Program-made: the position numbers and the translations under genes
Shown: in pieces, positions 41,063 through 51,544 of the stretch
Position numbering within the stretch: the stretch's first letter is position 1
Layout of the letters: each line of letters begins with the position of its first letter
The notes under the pieces: generated by a model
Databases searched by the model: none
Told to the model about the DNA's origin: nothing
The model's input: the letters and a program-made list of their open reading frames with translations, nothing else
Source of the DNA: Paucibacter sp. Y2R2-4
GTDB lineage: Bacteria > Pseudomonadota > Gammaproteobacteria > Burkholderiales > Burkholderiaceae_C
Assembly (NCBI RefSeq): GCF_025717535.1
Contig: NZ_JAJIRO010000001.1
Span: 1,054,001-1,118,000 of the forward strand
DNA length: 64,000 nucleotides
Direction of reading: 5' to 3'

Positions 41063-41938
41063 TCACTCATCGAATCGCCCGCTGTCCAAGGCTTGCAATT
41101 CGGGCGACTGCGGATAACCGCGTCGCAATAATTGGCTCAGCTCATCCACGGTCTTGGTATTGCCCAGGCGCCGCTCAATTCGCAAAGCCAGCCAGAGGCT
41201 TTGGGCATTGCTTTGATCGGCCTGTGCATTGACACGCTTGATGTAGAACTGCGCCCGCTCGTACTGCCCGTTACGGTACAAGACCTCCGCAAAATTGACA
41301 GCCACAGCCGGGCTGGCGGGGTCGTACTCAAATGCCTTGGCCAAGCTGCGCTCGGCCTCTGCCATTCGGCCAGAGCGTGCTTCGCAAACGCCGCGCGCCA
41401 TCAAGGTGCGAGCCGGCGCACGATAGCTACCCTGGGCCAAGGCCAGGTTGAATTGCGCGTCTGACTCCGCCCAGCGCTGCTGCTGACACTTCAGCCAGCC
41501 ATAGTTGTGCAGGGTGTCAGGATCATTCGGGTAAAGCGCCAAAGCGCGCTTGAAGCTGTCCTCGGCCAACTGGGGCTCGGCCATGGCCGCGTACACCAAG
41601 GCACGCAGGTTCAGCGCCTCGCGCATATCCGGTTTGACCGTCAGCACTTGCTTGATCTCGTCCAAAGCCGTATTGAATTGGCCGCGAGAGAAATACATGG
41701 CCGCCAACTCCAGGCGCACGCCCGCACGTCGATCGGCATCGGTTTGATCAGAGTCAGTGCGCGGCACTGAACGGTCGGATGTACTCTGCGCGGCACAAGC
41801 GGCCAGCAAAGCAGCGAAAACCAGGGTAATGAAACCCGAGGCGCGCCCCTGCAATCGAGAGCTCTTTTCAGACCCCAAAACAGGCCTAGCGGGCAAAACT
41901 TTGCTGTCGTTCATGCGGCTCGAACTCGTCGTTAGCAT
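41063..41938 (-). CDS. pilW: Type IV pilus biogenesis/stability lipoprotein PilW (PilF)
   Basis: Outer-membrane TPR lipoprotein needed for secretin assembly and type IV pilus stability. The lipobox LLAAC gives the lipidated Cys at residue 48 from the first ATG; M9 is an alternative start. At least five TPR units follow (AEDSFKRALALYPNDPDTLHNYGWLKC is split across two helices). Length is 291 residues. It lies between rlmN and rodZ, its usual location. Confidence 0.92.
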   Translation of the reverse strand: MLTTSSSRMNDSKVLPARPVLGSEKSSRLQGRASGFITLVFAALLAACAAQSTSDRSVPRTDSDQTDADRRAGVRLELAAMYFSRGQFNTALDEIKQVLTVKPDMREALNLRALVYAAMAEPQLAEDSFKRALALYPNDPDTLHNYGWLKCQQQRWAESDAQFNLALAQGSYRAPARTLMARGVCEARSGRMAEAERSLAKAFEYDPASPAVAVNFAEVLYRNGQYERAQFYIKRVNAQADQSNAQSLWLALRIERRLGNTKTVDELSQLLRRGYPQSPELQALDSGRFDE

Positions 41939-41950
41939 TCAGAAGGGCAT

Positions 41951-43075
41951 TCAGGAAGGATTTGCGCCTTTTACCACCACAGGCGCACGCACCATGCGCA
42001 CGTGAACTTGGGTCCGATCTTGAACTTCGCCGGCCAACTGCCCACAGGCGGCGTCGATGTCGTCACCGCGGGTCTTACGCACGGTGGTGACCAAACCGGC
42101 CTTTAGCAAGACCTCAGAGAAGGCCATCACCCGCTCACGCGAGCTGCGCTTCAAACCAGAGGCCGGGAAAGGATTGAACGGGATCAGATTGATCTTGCAG
42201 TTCACATGACCGCGCAACAAAGCCACCAACTCCTGCGCCTGCTCCGGCGTGTCATTGACGCCGTCCAGCATGCAGTACTCGAAGGTGATGAAGTCGCGTG
42301 GCGCTTTGTCCAAGTAGCGATTGCAGGCGTCCAACAACTCGGCGATCGGGTACTTTTTGTTCAAAGGCACCAACTGATCGCGCAACGGATCGGTCGGCGC
42401 ATGCAGGGACACCGCCAAAGCCACCGGGCAATCATCGCGCAGCCGGTCGATCATTGGCACCACGCCAGACGTTGAAACGGTCACCCGACGACGCGACATG
42501 CCGTAGCCATGGTCGTCCAGCATCATGCGCAGGGCGGGCACCAAGGCGTTGTAGTTCTGCAGCGGCTCGCCCATGCCCATCATCACCACATTGGAGATGA
42601 CGCGCTCGCTGCTGCCGAACTTCTTGCGCAGGGTGTGCTCAGCAAACCAGAGCTGGGCGATGATTTCCCAGGTTTCCAGATTGCGACTGAATCCTTGATG
42701 TCCGGTGGAGCAAAACCGGCAGCCCACGGCGCAACCGGCCTGGCTGGAAATACACAGGGTGCCGCGGTCGGTCTCGGGAATGAACACCGCCTCAACCGCA
42801 TTGCCCGCACCGACGTCAAACAGCCACTTGACCGTGCCGTCGGCGGAAAGATGTTCAGAAATAACCGGCAGCGCCTTGATGTACGCCCGGGAGGCCAATT
42901 TGTCGCGCAGCGACTTGGCCAGGTCACTCATCTGATCGAAATCAGCGGCGCCTTTTTGATGGATCCAACGAAACAGCTGAGTGGCGCGGAAGCGCTTCTC
43001 ACCCAGCTGTTCGCAGTACGCGGCCAGGCCTTCAAGATCAAAACCGAGCAGGTTGACCGCGTCCATTTTTGTCAT
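41951..43075 (-). CDS. rlmN: Dual-specificity RNA C2-adenine methyltransferase RlmN
   Basis: Radical SAM enzyme that methylates A2503 of 23S rRNA and A37 of some tRNAs. The cluster-binding CAVGCRFC is clear. [14 protein letters not shown] and [10 protein letters not shown] are conserved, and the C-terminal Cys needed for catalysis appears in DIDAACGQL. Length is 374 residues. It lies between ndk and pilW. Confidence 0.96.
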   Translation of the reverse strand: MTKMDAVNLLGFDLEGLAAYCEQLGEKRFRATQLFRWIHQKGAADFDQMSDLAKSLRDKLASRAYIKALPVISEHLSADGTVKWLFDVGAGNAVEAVFIPETDRGTLCISSQAGCAVGCRFCSTGHQGFSRNLETWEIIAQLWFAEHTLRKKFGSSERVISNVVMMGMGEPLQNYNALVPALRMMLDDHGYGMSRRRVTVSTSGVVPMIDRLRDDCPVALAVSLHAPTDPLRDQLVPLNKKYPIAELLDACNRYLDKAPRDFITFEYCMLDGVNDTPEQAQELVALLRGHVNCKINLIPFNPFPASGLKRSSRERVMAFSEVLLKAGLVTTVRKTRGDDIDAACGQLAGEVQDRTQVHVRMVRAPVVVKGANPS

Positions 43076-43136
43076 CCTCTTGCTGATCAGGCCTCAAGGC
43101 CTGAGAGCACAAGAGGCAAAACCGAAACAGTCCGAA

Positions 43137-43562
43137 TTAACGGCTGTAAACGTTCATGCCGGGGAAGAAGAATGCCACTTCAACAGCGGCAGTCTCAGCG
43201 GCGTCGGAACCGTGCACGGCGTTGGCGTCGATGCTGTCGGCGAAGTCAGCACGGATGGTGCCCTTCTCGGCCTTCTTAGGATCGGTGGCGCCCATCAGGT
43301 CACGGTGCTTCAGGATGGCGTTCTCGCCTTCCAGAGCAGTGATCACGACGGGACCGGAGATCATGAAGTTGACCAGGTCATTGAAGAAAGGGCGAGCCTT
43401 GTGCACGGCGTAGAAAGCTTCGGCTTCGCCACGCGACAGATGAGTCATCTTGGCAGCGACGATCTTCAGACCGGCGCCTTCGAAGCGGGCGTAGATCTGG
43501 CCGATGACATTCTTAGCCACGGCATCGGGCTTGATGATGGAAAGGGTGCGTTCGATAGCCAT
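43137..43562 (-). CDS. ndk: Nucleoside diphosphate kinase
   Basis: Balances nucleoside triphosphate pools by phosphate transfer through a phosphohistidine. The catalytic His117 lies in [12 protein letters not shown]. The N-terminus [15 protein letters not shown] is standard. The start at 43562 has AGGAG eight bases upstream; an ATG two codons earlier is too close to that site. Length is 141 residues. It is the first gene of the run toward rlmN. Confidence 0.97.
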   Translation of the reverse strand: MAIERTLSIIKPDAVAKNVIGQIYARFEGAGLKIVAAKMTHLSRGEAEAFYAVHKARPFFNDLVNFMISGPVVITALEGENAILKHRDLMGATDPKKAEKGTIRADFADSIDANAVHGSDAAETAAVEVAFFFPGMNVYSR

Positions 43563-43752
43563 GGTCATTTCTCCTGAAATCTGAGGGCTTGGCAAAACCA
43601 AGAATTGTACTGTGTGCTGGTGTCAGGCTGACGATCGTGGACATGCCCACCCTCGCCAACATCGTCACCATTTTTATCAACAAGGGCGATTTGCGCAGCA
43701 GACCCACGCAATCCACCCTTTTGGGGACTCAAACGGCTTGAGACCTCAAGCT

Positions 43753-45933
43753 TTAGCGGCTGCGGCCACCGTAGCCGCCGCCGGAACGGCCGCCGCCACC
43801 ACCGCCACCCTGGCCGCCGCGACCACCGCCGCCGCCTCGGCCACCTCGACGCACAAAGGCATCGGCGCCGATATAGCCGACCGAAGTCTGCAGCGGATCA
43901 GGTTGACGCGGGCCATCACCCTTGCCGCCTTGCGAGCGGCCACGTCCACCACCAGCGCCGCCAGGACCACGATCAGGCGCGCTGCCGCCGGCACCAAAGC
44001 CAGAAGGAATGCCTCGGCCCTTGCCCGCAAAGCGGCGATCGAAGGTTTGCTCCAAGGGATTGATATTGCGCGGGATCACATCGTCGAAGTCATCGTCGCC
44101 GCGATCATTGGGCCTGTCGTTGGACCTGTCACTCGGTCTTTCGTTGGCACGATCAAAGGAGCGATCATTGCCACGCTCCGGACCACGCGATTGCGGCCGG
44201 TCGTTGCGCTCATTACGCTCATTGCGCTCTGGGCGCTCGGGCGCTCGGCTGGGACGTGGTCCCACGCCGGCTTGCCGGCCATCGGCACGACGACCCCGGT
44301 TGCGTTCGCCGCGCTCATTGCCGCGCTCGCCACCACGGGCATTGCGCTCATTGCCTCGCTCCACACCACGCTCTGCGCCACGTTCCGCAGGACGGTCGCC
44401 TCGCTCCCCACGCTCAGCGCGATCCTCGCGCCCACCGCGCGACTGATCATTGCCAGCCAAGCGACGGATGATGCGTACATCGTCCTCACCCAACTCAATC
44501 CAGACGCAGCGCTTCAGGCCGCGCGGCAGCACCACCGTGCCATACCGGATACGGATCAGGCGACTGACGGTCAGACCCATCGAGTCAAACAGCTTGCGCA
44601 CTTCGCGATTGCGGCCTTCGGTGATGACCACGCGATACCAGCGATTGATGCCTTCGCCGCCGCCTTCTTCGATGCTCTTGAAGGCTGCTTTTTGGCCTTC
44701 AATCATCACGCCTTCCAAGAGGCGAGCCTTCTGATCATTCGCCAGCGTGCCCAAGACGCGCACGGCGTATTCACGCTCCACGCCGAAGCGCGGGTGCATC
44801 AATTGATTGGCCAACTCACCGGAGTTGGTGAACAAGAGCAAGCCCTCAGTGTTCATGTCCAAACGACCCACGGCCTGCCACTTGCCCTGCTGCAAACGCG
44901 GCAAATGACGGAACACCGTCGGGCGGCCTTCGGGATCGTTGAAGGTCACCACTTCACCGGCCGGCTTGTGATAGGCCAGGATGCGCGGCGCAGGCGGCGA
45001 AATACGAACGCGGATCGGCTTGCCGGCCACACGCACATTGTCGCCATAGGAGATGCGCTGGCCGATATGGGCCACTTCGCCATTCACCTCGATCTTGCCT
45101 TCGGCAATCATGTCTTCGATATCGCGACGCGAACCGACACCTGCCTGGGCGAGAACCTTTTGCAGCTTAGGTGCATCCGGCTCAGGGGCCAGCACACGCT
45201 TGGTCTCGACCTCTTCGTCCGAATCCTGGCTCGGCTCGACCAGCTCTTCGTCCTCGGCGTCAAAGTCACCGGCCAAGACTTCGGCAAAACGCTCACCCAC
45301 AGCCGCCAACACCTCGGGCGCCGGCGCAGCTTGCTCAGCCACCGGACGAGGTGCGCGCTCTTCGCCGCCCTCGGCAAAGTCCTTGCGACCGCGGCGACGA
45401 TTGCGATTGCGACCCGAGCGCTCTTGGCCTTCGCCGGTTTGCGCGTCAGCCGATTGCTCGGAAGTCCCTTCAGAGTCACTCGCCGATTCCGCCGACTGAG
45501 CATCGCTAGACGCTGGCGTAGCAGACTCAGTCATCTCGGGTGCCAGCGTGAACAAGGGCGCCTGCTCGGTGGCCGGGGACTCCGCAGCCACTTTCTCAGC
45601 CGCTGTTTTTCGTGGCGCACGGCGCTTGGGCGCCACAGGCGCATCGCTCGCATCGACTGCCATCGCTGGCTCGGCTGAAATCGCTGCCGCTGTCGCTGGC
45701 GCGGAGGCGCCCTCTTCCACGGCGTTCTCGACCTCAGACTTCTTGACCGCAGTCTTGCGCGGGGCGCGCGGCTTCACAGCCTTCACCTCAGCCACTGCAT
45801 CCACCGGCGCCGCAACTTCGGCCTTCGGCTTGGCCGGCGCGCGCTTGCGCTTCGGTGCCGCCTCAACAGGCGTTTCGTTCAGGGGAGCACCGGATTGGGC
45901 TTGGGCGTCGGGGTCAATATCGTTTGAATTCAT
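43753..45933 (-). CDS. rluB: RluB-type pseudouridine synthase with long disordered N- and C-terminal tails
   Basis: Predicted to make a pseudouridine in 23S rRNA. The core begins with an S4 RNA-binding domain ([21 protein letters not shown]). The catalytic Asp359 is in [13 protein letters not shown], and [21 protein letters not shown] and [12 protein letters not shown] are also typical. The core is flanked by an N-terminal extension of about 245 residues rich in Ala, Glu, Pro and Lys. A C-terminal tail of about 230 residues is rich in Arg, Gly, Asn and Glu, ending in Gly-Arg blocks. Family members usually have about 290 residues; this one has 726. It overlaps scpB by ATGA. Confidence 0.9.
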   Translation of the reverse strand: MNSNDIDPDAQAQSGAPLNETPVEAAPKRKRAPAKPKAEVAAPVDAVAEVKAVKPRAPRKTAVKKSEVENAVEEGASAPATAAAISAEPAMAVDASDAPVAPKRRAPRKTAAEKVAAESPATEQAPLFTLAPEMTESATPASSDAQSAESASDSEGTSEQSADAQTGEGQERSGRNRNRRRGRKDFAEGGEERAPRPVAEQAAPAPEVLAAVGERFAEVLAGDFDAEDEELVEPSQDSDEEVETKRVLAPEPDAPKLQKVLAQAGVGSRRDIEDMIAEGKIEVNGEVAHIGQRISYGDNVRVAGKPIRVRISPPAPRILAYHKPAGEVVTFNDPEGRPTVFRHLPRLQQGKWQAVGRLDMNTEGLLLFTNSGELANQLMHPRFGVEREYAVRVLGTLANDQKARLLEGVMIEGQKAAFKSIEEGGGEGINRWYRVVITEGRNREVRKLFDSMGLTVSRLIRIRYGTVVLPRGLKRCVWIELGEDDVRIIRRLAGNDQSRGGREDRAERGERGDRPAERGAERGVERGNERNARGGERGNERGERNRGRRADGRQAGVGPRPSRAPERPERNERNERNDRPQSRGPERGNDRSFDRANERPSDRSNDRPNDRGDDDFDDVIPRNINPLEQTFDRRFAGKGRGIPSGFGAGGSAPDRGPGGAGGGRGRSQGGKGDGPRQPDPLQTSVGYIGADAFVRRGGRGGGGGRGGQGGGGGGGRSGGGYGGRSR

Positions 45934-46781
45934 GCGTTGGTTTGCACCTGTTCGGCGGCGTCAGACAAAGGATCCGGCTGAGCCGGAACGGATACGCCTG
46001 CATCGCTGACGATAGGCGCTTGGAAAGATTCGGTAGAAATTTCGCTGGAAGATGATTGAAGCTCGACGCCTTCACCCAGCGTTGGTGACGACTCCATAGA
46101 CGCAGGCTCTTCGCCTGATTCCATGCTTGACTCTTGAGAGTCTTGTGTTGCGGGCTGCTCAGCCACCTGAGCCAAGCCCTCACCGGCCTCTTCGGGCTCG
46201 ATCAAAACGCCTTGAAGGCCAGCTGCATCGGCCTGCGCCGAGGCTTCAGCCAGGGCCTGCGCAGGCGCCACACCAAACTCCAGTGTCGGCAACTGCTCAA
46301 GACTGTTCAGACCCAGATCGTCGAGGAATTGACGGGTCGTGGCGTACAGCGCCGGACGACCCGGTGCCTCGCGATGACCAATCACATCAATCCAACCCCG
46401 GTCTTCCAATTGCTTGACGATCTGCGTTGAGACCACAACGCCTCGAATGTCCTCAATATCGCCCCGCGTCACCGGCTGGCGGTAAGCAATGATGGCCAAG
46501 GTCTCCATCACCGCCCGCGAATAGCGCTGCGGTTTCTCGGGATGCAGCCGATCCAAATACTCGCGCAACTCAGGGCGACTTTGAAAACGCCAGCCCGAAG
46601 CTACCGCCACCAACTCAACGCCGCGACCTTCCCAGTCTCGGGTCAACTCATCCAAGACGCTACGCAAAGTATCTGGCCCGACTGCATCGGCAAACAGGCT
46701 ACGCATTTCGCGCAGGGTCAAAGGCTGCTGGGCGCAAATCAGCGCGGTCTCGAGGACGCGCTTAGCATCCTGTGTATTCAT
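45930..46781 (-). CDS. scpB: Segregation and condensation protein B
   Basis: Winged-helix subunit of the SMC-ScpAB condensin complex. [22 protein letters not shown] and [30 protein letters not shown] are typical. The folded part ends near residue 170. The last 110 residues are acidic and Ser/Gln/Glu-rich and look disordered. The gene overlaps the rluB start by ATGA, a conserved pairing. scpA is not adjacent. Confidence 0.93.
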   Translation of the reverse strand: MNTQDAKRVLETALICAQQPLTLREMRSLFADAVGPDTLRSVLDELTRDWEGRGVELVAVASGWRFQSRPELREYLDRLHPEKPQRYSRAVMETLAIIAYRQPVTRGDIEDIRGVVVSTQIVKQLEDRGWIDVIGHREAPGRPALYATTRQFLDDLGLNSLEQLPTLEFGVAPAQALAEASAQADAAGLQGVLIEPEEAGEGLAQVAEQPATQDSQESSMESGEEPASMESSPTLGEGVELQSSSSEISTESFQAPIVSDAGVSVPAQPDPLSDAAEQVQTNA

Positions 46782-47029
46782 TGACTTTCGTCATTTGTCC
46801 CGATTCAAGCGGGTGTTTTGCAATCCAGACCTCTGGAGCTGACCTGGGCTACTCGGCCGTACCGAGCGAGCAAATGTCTTGGACTTGAGAGGCGGGAGGG
46901 TTGTGCGGCAGGGCGGACTCACCTCAAGTCCAAACACCAGCTGCACAGCGGGCTTGATGCGCGCCAACCGGGCTAAAACTGCGATCCGTCGTGCGACTGC
47001 ACCATCAAGCAGGCCTTATTGTAGCCTGC
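46782..47029. other. Spacer between rluD and scpB with inverted repeats
   Basis: No gene is supported in these 248 bases. A perfect 11-bp inverted repeat, TTGGACTTGAG at 46879-46889 and its complement at 46923-46933, encloses 33 bases. A second, 7-bp stem (AGCAGGC/GCCTGCT, 47008-47030) touches the rluD stop codon. Neither has a T tract. The scpB-rluB promoter is probably here, but I could not place it. Confidence 0.5.
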
Positions 47030-48076
47030 TCAATCGCTCAAAACCGGCAGGCTCGGTGCCTCCAGCCCCAGCAAAGCCCAGGCAGATGCCAAATCCTGTG
47101 GCAAAGACGCGTCAAATTGCAGTGGCTTGCCGCTGATCGGATGCTGGAAGGACAAACGAGCGGCATGCAAGGCCTGGCGCGTCAGCCCCAAGGCCGGCAC
47201 ACCGCCGTACAAGGCGTCCGCCACCAAGGGATAGCCCTTGTAGGCCAAATGGACGCGAATTTGATGGGTACGCCCACTGTGCAAGACACAGTGCACCGCG
47301 CTGATGCTGCGCACGCCCTGCTCGCCCACACCCAGCAAATAAACATCCGTACGCGAAGGCTTGCCGGTGGCCAGCACCGCCATCTTGATGCGCGAGATCA
47401 GGTCACGCCGCAGCGGCGCATCCACGGTCATTTCTTCCGGCACGCGACCAAAGGCCAGCGCCACATACTCGCGATGCACCTCGCGGGCGGCGATCATGCG
47501 CGTCAAGGCGGTCACGGCTTCGCGACTCTTGCCCACCATCATCAAGCCGCTGGTGTCTTTGTCTAAGCGATGCACGATGCCGGCACGCGGCAAGCTGGCC
47601 GCCGCCGGGTGATGGGCCAACAAGCCATTCATGACCGTGCCTGACCAGTTACCCGAAGCCGGATGCACCACCATGCCGGCGATCTTGTTGAGCACCAAGA
47701 GATGCTCATCTTCATAGACGATGTCCAAGTCCAGCACTTCGGCGCGAAACGCTTGGCTCTCTGCCGTGGGCTGCAACTCGATGCGCATGTTCTGCCCGGC
47801 CTGCAGCTTGCGTGAAGCACTGCTGGCCACCGCGCCATTGATGCTGACGCAGCCGCGTTCGATCAAGCTTTGCAGATGGTTGCGCGAGAACTCTGGCGCC
47901 AGATGGACCAACCAGCGATCCAAGCGTTTGCCATGCCACTCGGCATCGACTTGCGCTTCTCTGACCTCGACTTCGCCCAAGTCGGCCGATGCTTCCAGCG
48001 ACTCCGTTTCGGCGGACCATTCATCGTCACCCACAGCCGGGTCGATGGGCTCAATAACAGGCTGGGCCTGAACCAT
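47030..48076 (-). CDS. rluD: 23S rRNA pseudouridine synthase RluD
   Basis: Makes pseudouridines in helix 69 of 23S rRNA, important for ribosome function. An S4 domain (RLDRWLVHLAPEFSRNHLQ) precedes the catalytic HRLDKDTSGLMMVGKS, and GRTHQIRVHLAYKGYPL is conserved. Length is 348 residues; the first 45 are an acidic extension. It is divergent from bamD, the same arrangement as in many proteobacteria. A TATAAT at 48076-48081 on the plus strand overlaps its start codon, but no good -35 goes with it. Confidence 0.95.
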   Translation of the reverse strand: MVQAQPVIEPIDPAVGDDEWSAETESLEASADLGEVEVREAQVDAEWHGKRLDRWLVHLAPEFSRNHLQSLIERGCVSINGAVASSASRKLQAGQNMRIELQPTAESQAFRAEVLDLDIVYEDEHLLVLNKIAGMVVHPASGNWSGTVMNGLLAHHPAAASLPRAGIVHRLDKDTSGLMMVGKSREAVTALTRMIAAREVHREYVALAFGRVPEEMTVDAPLRRDLISRIKMAVLATGKPSRTDVYLLGVGEQGVRSISAVHCVLHSGRTHQIRVHLAYKGYPLVADALYGGVPALGLTRQALHAARLSFQHPISGKPLQFDASLPQDLASAWALLGLEAPSLPVLSD

Positions 48077-48162
48077 ATAATCAAAGCTCCGTCTTCAGCG
48101 AAATCAGCAGAATCAAAGGCGAGGTCGACGCGCTGCGCCGCCCCTGCCGAGATCAAGGAATC

Positions 48163-49056
48163 ATGATAGAAAAATGCGTGGAACGCCACCCGTCAACAGC
48201 GCCGCAAGCTGAGCTTGCCGCGTCTTCGGGCCAAGGCCGGGGTTCATCCCACAAGAGTTCGCGCCGCTCCGGCTGGATGTTCGGAGTTGCAGCCGTGATG
48301 GCCTTGACGCTGGCAGCCTGCTCGTCCAACCCCAAGGATGATCCGAATTCGCAGGCCAATTTGGACAAATTGTACGCAGAGGCCAAGGACGACCTGAATT
48401 CCGGCGCCTACGACCGAGCCATCAAGGCTCTGGAGCGCATCGAAGGTCGCGCCGCTGGCACGGTGATGGGCCAGCAAGCCCAGTTGGATTTGGCTTGGGC
48501 CTACCACCGCACAGGCGAGCGCGCCCAGGCGGTCACCACGCTGGACCGCTTCATCAAGCTGAACCCTTCCAGCCCAGCGCTGGACTATGCGGTCTACATG
48601 AAGGGCTTGGTCAACTTCAATGAAGACCTGGGGCTGTTCGGGCGCCTGGCCAGCCAAGACATTTCCGAGCGCGACCAGCAGGCCTCGCGCGATGCCCTGC
48701 TTTCGTTCAAGCAAGTGGTCGAGCAGTTCCCGGACTCGCGCTATGCGGCCGACGCCAAGCTGCGTGTGGACTACATCACCAACACCCTGGCGGTGTACGA
48801 AGTCCATGTGGCCCGCTACTACTACAACCGCGGCGCCTATGTGGCAGCGGCCAATCGGGCCCAGCAGGCCACGGTGGAATTCCAAAACGCCCCTGCGGTT
48901 GAAGAGGCGCTCTACATCATGACGCAAAGCTACGACAAGCTGGGCTTAATCCCGCTGCGCGACGATGCTCAACGGGTGTTGAAGCAAAGCTTCCCCAGCA
49001 GTCGATATGTGGCCGGCAATGCCTTCGGCAAGAAGGCCTGGTGGGAACTCTGGTGA
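48163..49056 (+). CDS. bamD: Outer membrane assembly lipoprotein BamD
   Basis: Essential TPR lipoprotein partner of BamA. The lipobox LAAC places the lipidated Cys at residue 53, after a longer than usual charged N-terminus with RRSGWMFG before the hydrophobic core. Five TPRs follow, with DYAVYMKGLVNFNEDLG and FPDSRYAADAKLRVDYI. Length is 297 residues. AAGGA lies close before the start. A strong terminator follows. Confidence 0.95.
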   Translation: MIEKCVERHPSTAPQAELAASSGQGRGSSHKSSRRSGWMFGVAAVMALTLAACSSNPKDDPNSQANLDKLYAEAKDDLNSGAYDRAIKALERIEGRAAGTVMGQQAQLDLAWAYHRTGERAQAVTTLDRFIKLNPSSPALDYAVYMKGLVNFNEDLGLFGRLASQDISERDQQASRDALLSFKQVVEQFPDSRYAADAKLRVDYITNTLAVYEVHVARYYYNRGAYVAAANRAQQATVEFQNAPAVEEALYIMTQSYDKLGLIPLRDDAQRVLKQSFPSSRYVAGNAFGKKAWWELW

Positions 49057-49091
49057 GTTTCAGCCACTGAGTCGATAAACGATTAGTAAAA

Positions 49092-49118
49092 GGGCGCGTG
49101 ATCTTCACGCGCCTTTTT
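49092..49118 (+). terminator. Terminator after bamD
   Basis: An 8-bp GC stem (GGCGCGTG and complement, loop ATCTT) is followed by five T, about 36 bases past the bamD stop. It also faces the end of the convergent helicase gene. Confidence 0.85.
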
Positions 49119-49144
49119 CATTTGTGCACCGATGAAACCTGAGT

Positions 49145-51214
49145 TTAGGTCGTGCCGCTGCGCAGCTCGGCCAACAGCGCCAGCCAGTCCAAAGCCTCAT
49201 CCTCTTCGGCCACGCGCGTCATCGGCGGCAAGGCGGCGCGCAGGCGCCGGCCATAGTTCATGCCCGCCATGCGCGGATCGCACACCACCAGCAAACCCCG
49301 ATCTTGCTCGGTACGAATCAAGCGACCGCCGCCCTGCTTCAAGGCAATCGCCGCTTCGGCAATGAAGTAATGCGCAAAGGCATTGCGCCCCGACGCTTCG
49401 AGCCGCTTGACGCGCGCCTCGACCAAGGGATCGTTGGGCGGAGGGAATGGCAGCTTGTCGATCAACACGCACTGCAAGCTGTCGCCGGGCACATCGATGC
49501 CCTCCCAGAAGCTGGCGGAGCCGACCAAGACAGAGCGCGGATCATCCAAAAACTGCTGCAGCAGCACACGCTTTGGCGCCAAACCTTGCTGCAAAACCAT
49601 CAAGGCATCACCGGCCGATTCGAACTCAGAACGCAGCGCATCGCCAATGCTTTGCAGGGCACGCAAGGTGGTGGTGAGCACAAAGGTTCGGCCGCCCAAG
49701 GCGCGCGCGCAACGAGCGGCCAAGGCCGCAACTTCTTGCGGATGCGTGGGCTCGCTCGGCTTGGGGAAGTTGCGAGGAATATAGAGCCGCGCGTTCTCCG
49801 CGTAATTGAAGGGGCTGCCCACCCGCAGCACCGTGGCATCGTCAAGCCCTGCGGGTTCGGTAAACCAGCTCAGCCGCTCATCATCACCCAGCGTCGCCGA
49901 GGTGAAGATCCAGGCCTTGGGAGGCCCGGCGAGCTGCTCCTTCATGGCCTCACGAATATCCAGCGGCGACTCGATCAAGCGCGCTTGGTTCGGCGTCAGG
50001 TCAATCCAGCGCACATCGGCATCATCGGGTGCATTGGCAAACACATGGGCCAAGCGGCTCAGCTCGACCGCGCGTTCATGCAGACGCACAAAGTCTGGCG
50101 AGGTCTCGGTCACCGTCGCCAGCATCTCGATGGCCAACTCGGCGGCTTCCGCCACATCGTCCAAGGCCTTGGCAAAGCCCGGCCGATTGGCGCGCTCGTT
50201 CCACGCCAGCTTCAACATGCCCCGCACCTCGCGCATCGGGCCGGCGCAAACCAGCCGCAGCTCACGCGCCGCACGCTCCAGCCGCAAGTGCAGATCCTGC
50301 CAATCTTGCAGACCACGCGCCTGCGCCAAGCCCAGGCCCAAGACATCGCGCGCAAAGTCCAAGAGCTGAGCGCTGCCCAGCATGGTGCCCAGAAACTGCA
50401 CTCCGGCCTCGGCCAATTGATGCGCCTCGTCAAACACCGCCAAGTCCACGCTGGGCAGCAATTCGGCCACGCCGCTGTCGCGCAGCGTCATGTCGGCAAA
50501 GAACAAATGGTGATTGACCACCACCACATCGGCCTCCATGGCCTCACGCCGCGCCTTGACCACATGGCAGGCGCGGAACTCCGGGCACTCACTGCCCAGG
50601 CAGTTGTCACGCGAAGAGGTCACCAAGGGGATGACCGGCGAGCGTTCATCCAAACCATCCATCTCGGCCAGATCGCCGCTCTGGGTTTGCTGCGCCCAAA
50701 TCTCCACGCGCGACAGCGCCATCACCGAGCGGCGATCGGGCAGCTCGGCGCTATGGCGCGCTTGCTGCATGCGATGAAGACAAAGGTAACTGCTGCGCCC
50801 TTTCAGCAAGGCCACGCGCACCGGCACCTGCAAGGCCTCGCGCAAGCGCGGCAGATCGCGCATATAGAGCTGGTCCTGCAGATTCTTGGTGGCGGTGCTG
50901 ATCAAGGCCCGGCCGCCGGACAAGAGCGCGGGCACCAAATAGGCAAAAGTCTTGCCCACGCCGGTACCGGCCTCCACCACCAGGGTTTCTCGGTGCGCGA
51001 TGGCATGGGCCACCGCCTGGCTCATGGCCAGCTGCGGCTCCCGCGGGCTGTAGCCGGCGTCGCTGCGCGCCAAGGGGCCACCCTCGTCAAAGGCTGCCGC
51101 CACCCATTGCTCGAGCTCGCTGGCCGCCTCAACAGGCGGCGCCGGCTCGGCTTCAAATGCGGCGATCCACTCGTCGCTGAATTCGTCAATCAAAGGCGGG
51201 GAATTTGAGCTCAA
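49145..51214 (-). CDS. DinG/YoaA-type ATP-dependent DNA helicase
   Basis: XPD-like superfamily 2 helicase expected to unwind damaged or structured DNA. Walker A EAGTGVGKT is at residues 81-89 and the DEAH box at 262-265. Four Cys at 145, 205, 210 and 216 are placed as in iron-sulfur cluster helicases of this family. C-terminal VLVGSASFWEGIDVPGD is a conserved helicase motif. Length is 689 residues, similar to DinG and YoaA; I cannot decide between them. It is convergent with bamD. Confidence 0.92.
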   Translation of the reverse strand: MSSNSPPLIDEFSDEWIAAFEAEPAPPVEAASELEQWVAAAFDEGGPLARSDAGYSPREPQLAMSQAVAHAIAHRETLVVEAGTGVGKTFAYLVPALLSGGRALISTATKNLQDQLYMRDLPRLREALQVPVRVALLKGRSSYLCLHRMQQARHSAELPDRRSVMALSRVEIWAQQTQSGDLAEMDGLDERSPVIPLVTSSRDNCLGSECPEFRACHVVKARREAMEADVVVVNHHLFFADMTLRDSGVAELLPSVDLAVFDEAHQLAEAGVQFLGTMLGSAQLLDFARDVLGLGLAQARGLQDWQDLHLRLERAARELRLVCAGPMREVRGMLKLAWNERANRPGFAKALDDVAEAAELAIEMLATVTETSPDFVRLHERAVELSRLAHVFANAPDDADVRWIDLTPNQARLIESPLDIREAMKEQLAGPPKAWIFTSATLGDDERLSWFTEPAGLDDATVLRVGSPFNYAENARLYIPRNFPKPSEPTHPQEVAALAARCARALGGRTFVLTTTLRALQSIGDALRSEFESAGDALMVLQQGLAPKRVLLQQFLDDPRSVLVGSASFWEGIDVPGDSLQCVLIDKLPFPPPNDPLVEARVKRLEASGRNAFAHYFIAEAAIALKQGGGRLIRTEQDRGLLVVCDPRMAGMNYGRRLRAALPPMTRVAEEDEALDWLALLAELRSGTT

Positions 51215-51272
51215 AGCGAGGGCACAGGAAACAGGTTCAAGAACTGAGCTTTGAGCTCAAAGGCGAGCGGCA

Positions 51273-51476
51273 TCAAGCCAACTCATCGGGGTCGCAGGCC
51301 TGCTCGATGCGCACAATCAGGTCACGCAAGCCCAAGCGCCGCTTCTTCAATCGGCGCAAGCTCAATTCATCGACGGGCTGTTCTTGTGCCACGCGGTCGA
51401 TCAAGACGTCGAGATCGGCGTGCTCCATCCGCAGTTCAATCAAACGACGCGACAGAGAGTGAAGTTGTTCATCCAT
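51273..51476 (-). CDS. DUF465/YdcH-family small protein
   Basis: A 67-residue, highly charged helical protein (HSLSRRLIELRMEHADLDVLI ... RRLKKRRLGLRDLIV, broken here for length). Its pattern matches the DUF465 family, whose function is unknown. The start at 51476 was chosen because the longer in-frame extension to 51740 reads through the divergent PP2C gene. A minus-strand TATAAT at 51514-51519 lies about 38 bases upstream and may be its -10. Confidence 0.85.
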   Translation of the reverse strand: MDEQLHSLSRRLIELRMEHADLDVLIDRVAQEQPVDELSLRRLKKRRLGLRDLIVRIEQACDPDELA

Positions 51477-51544
51477 AGTGGCCCCAGCCGAGAGGATGGG
51501 CTGCAGTTTCGGGATTATAGTTTTGAGGAACTTCCAGGCTCCCC

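Noticed and set aside
44000-44460. Repeated short blocks in the rluB tail as a CRISPR array
   Set aside because: The repeats are imperfect, in frame and without unique spacers; they encode Asn-Glu-Arg and Arg-Gly repeats.
43612-45678. A 688-codon plus-strand frame opposite rluB
   Set aside because: It follows the GC-rich repeats of the rluB tails and shows only Ala/Thr/Arg-rich low-complexity sequence; no start signal or domain.
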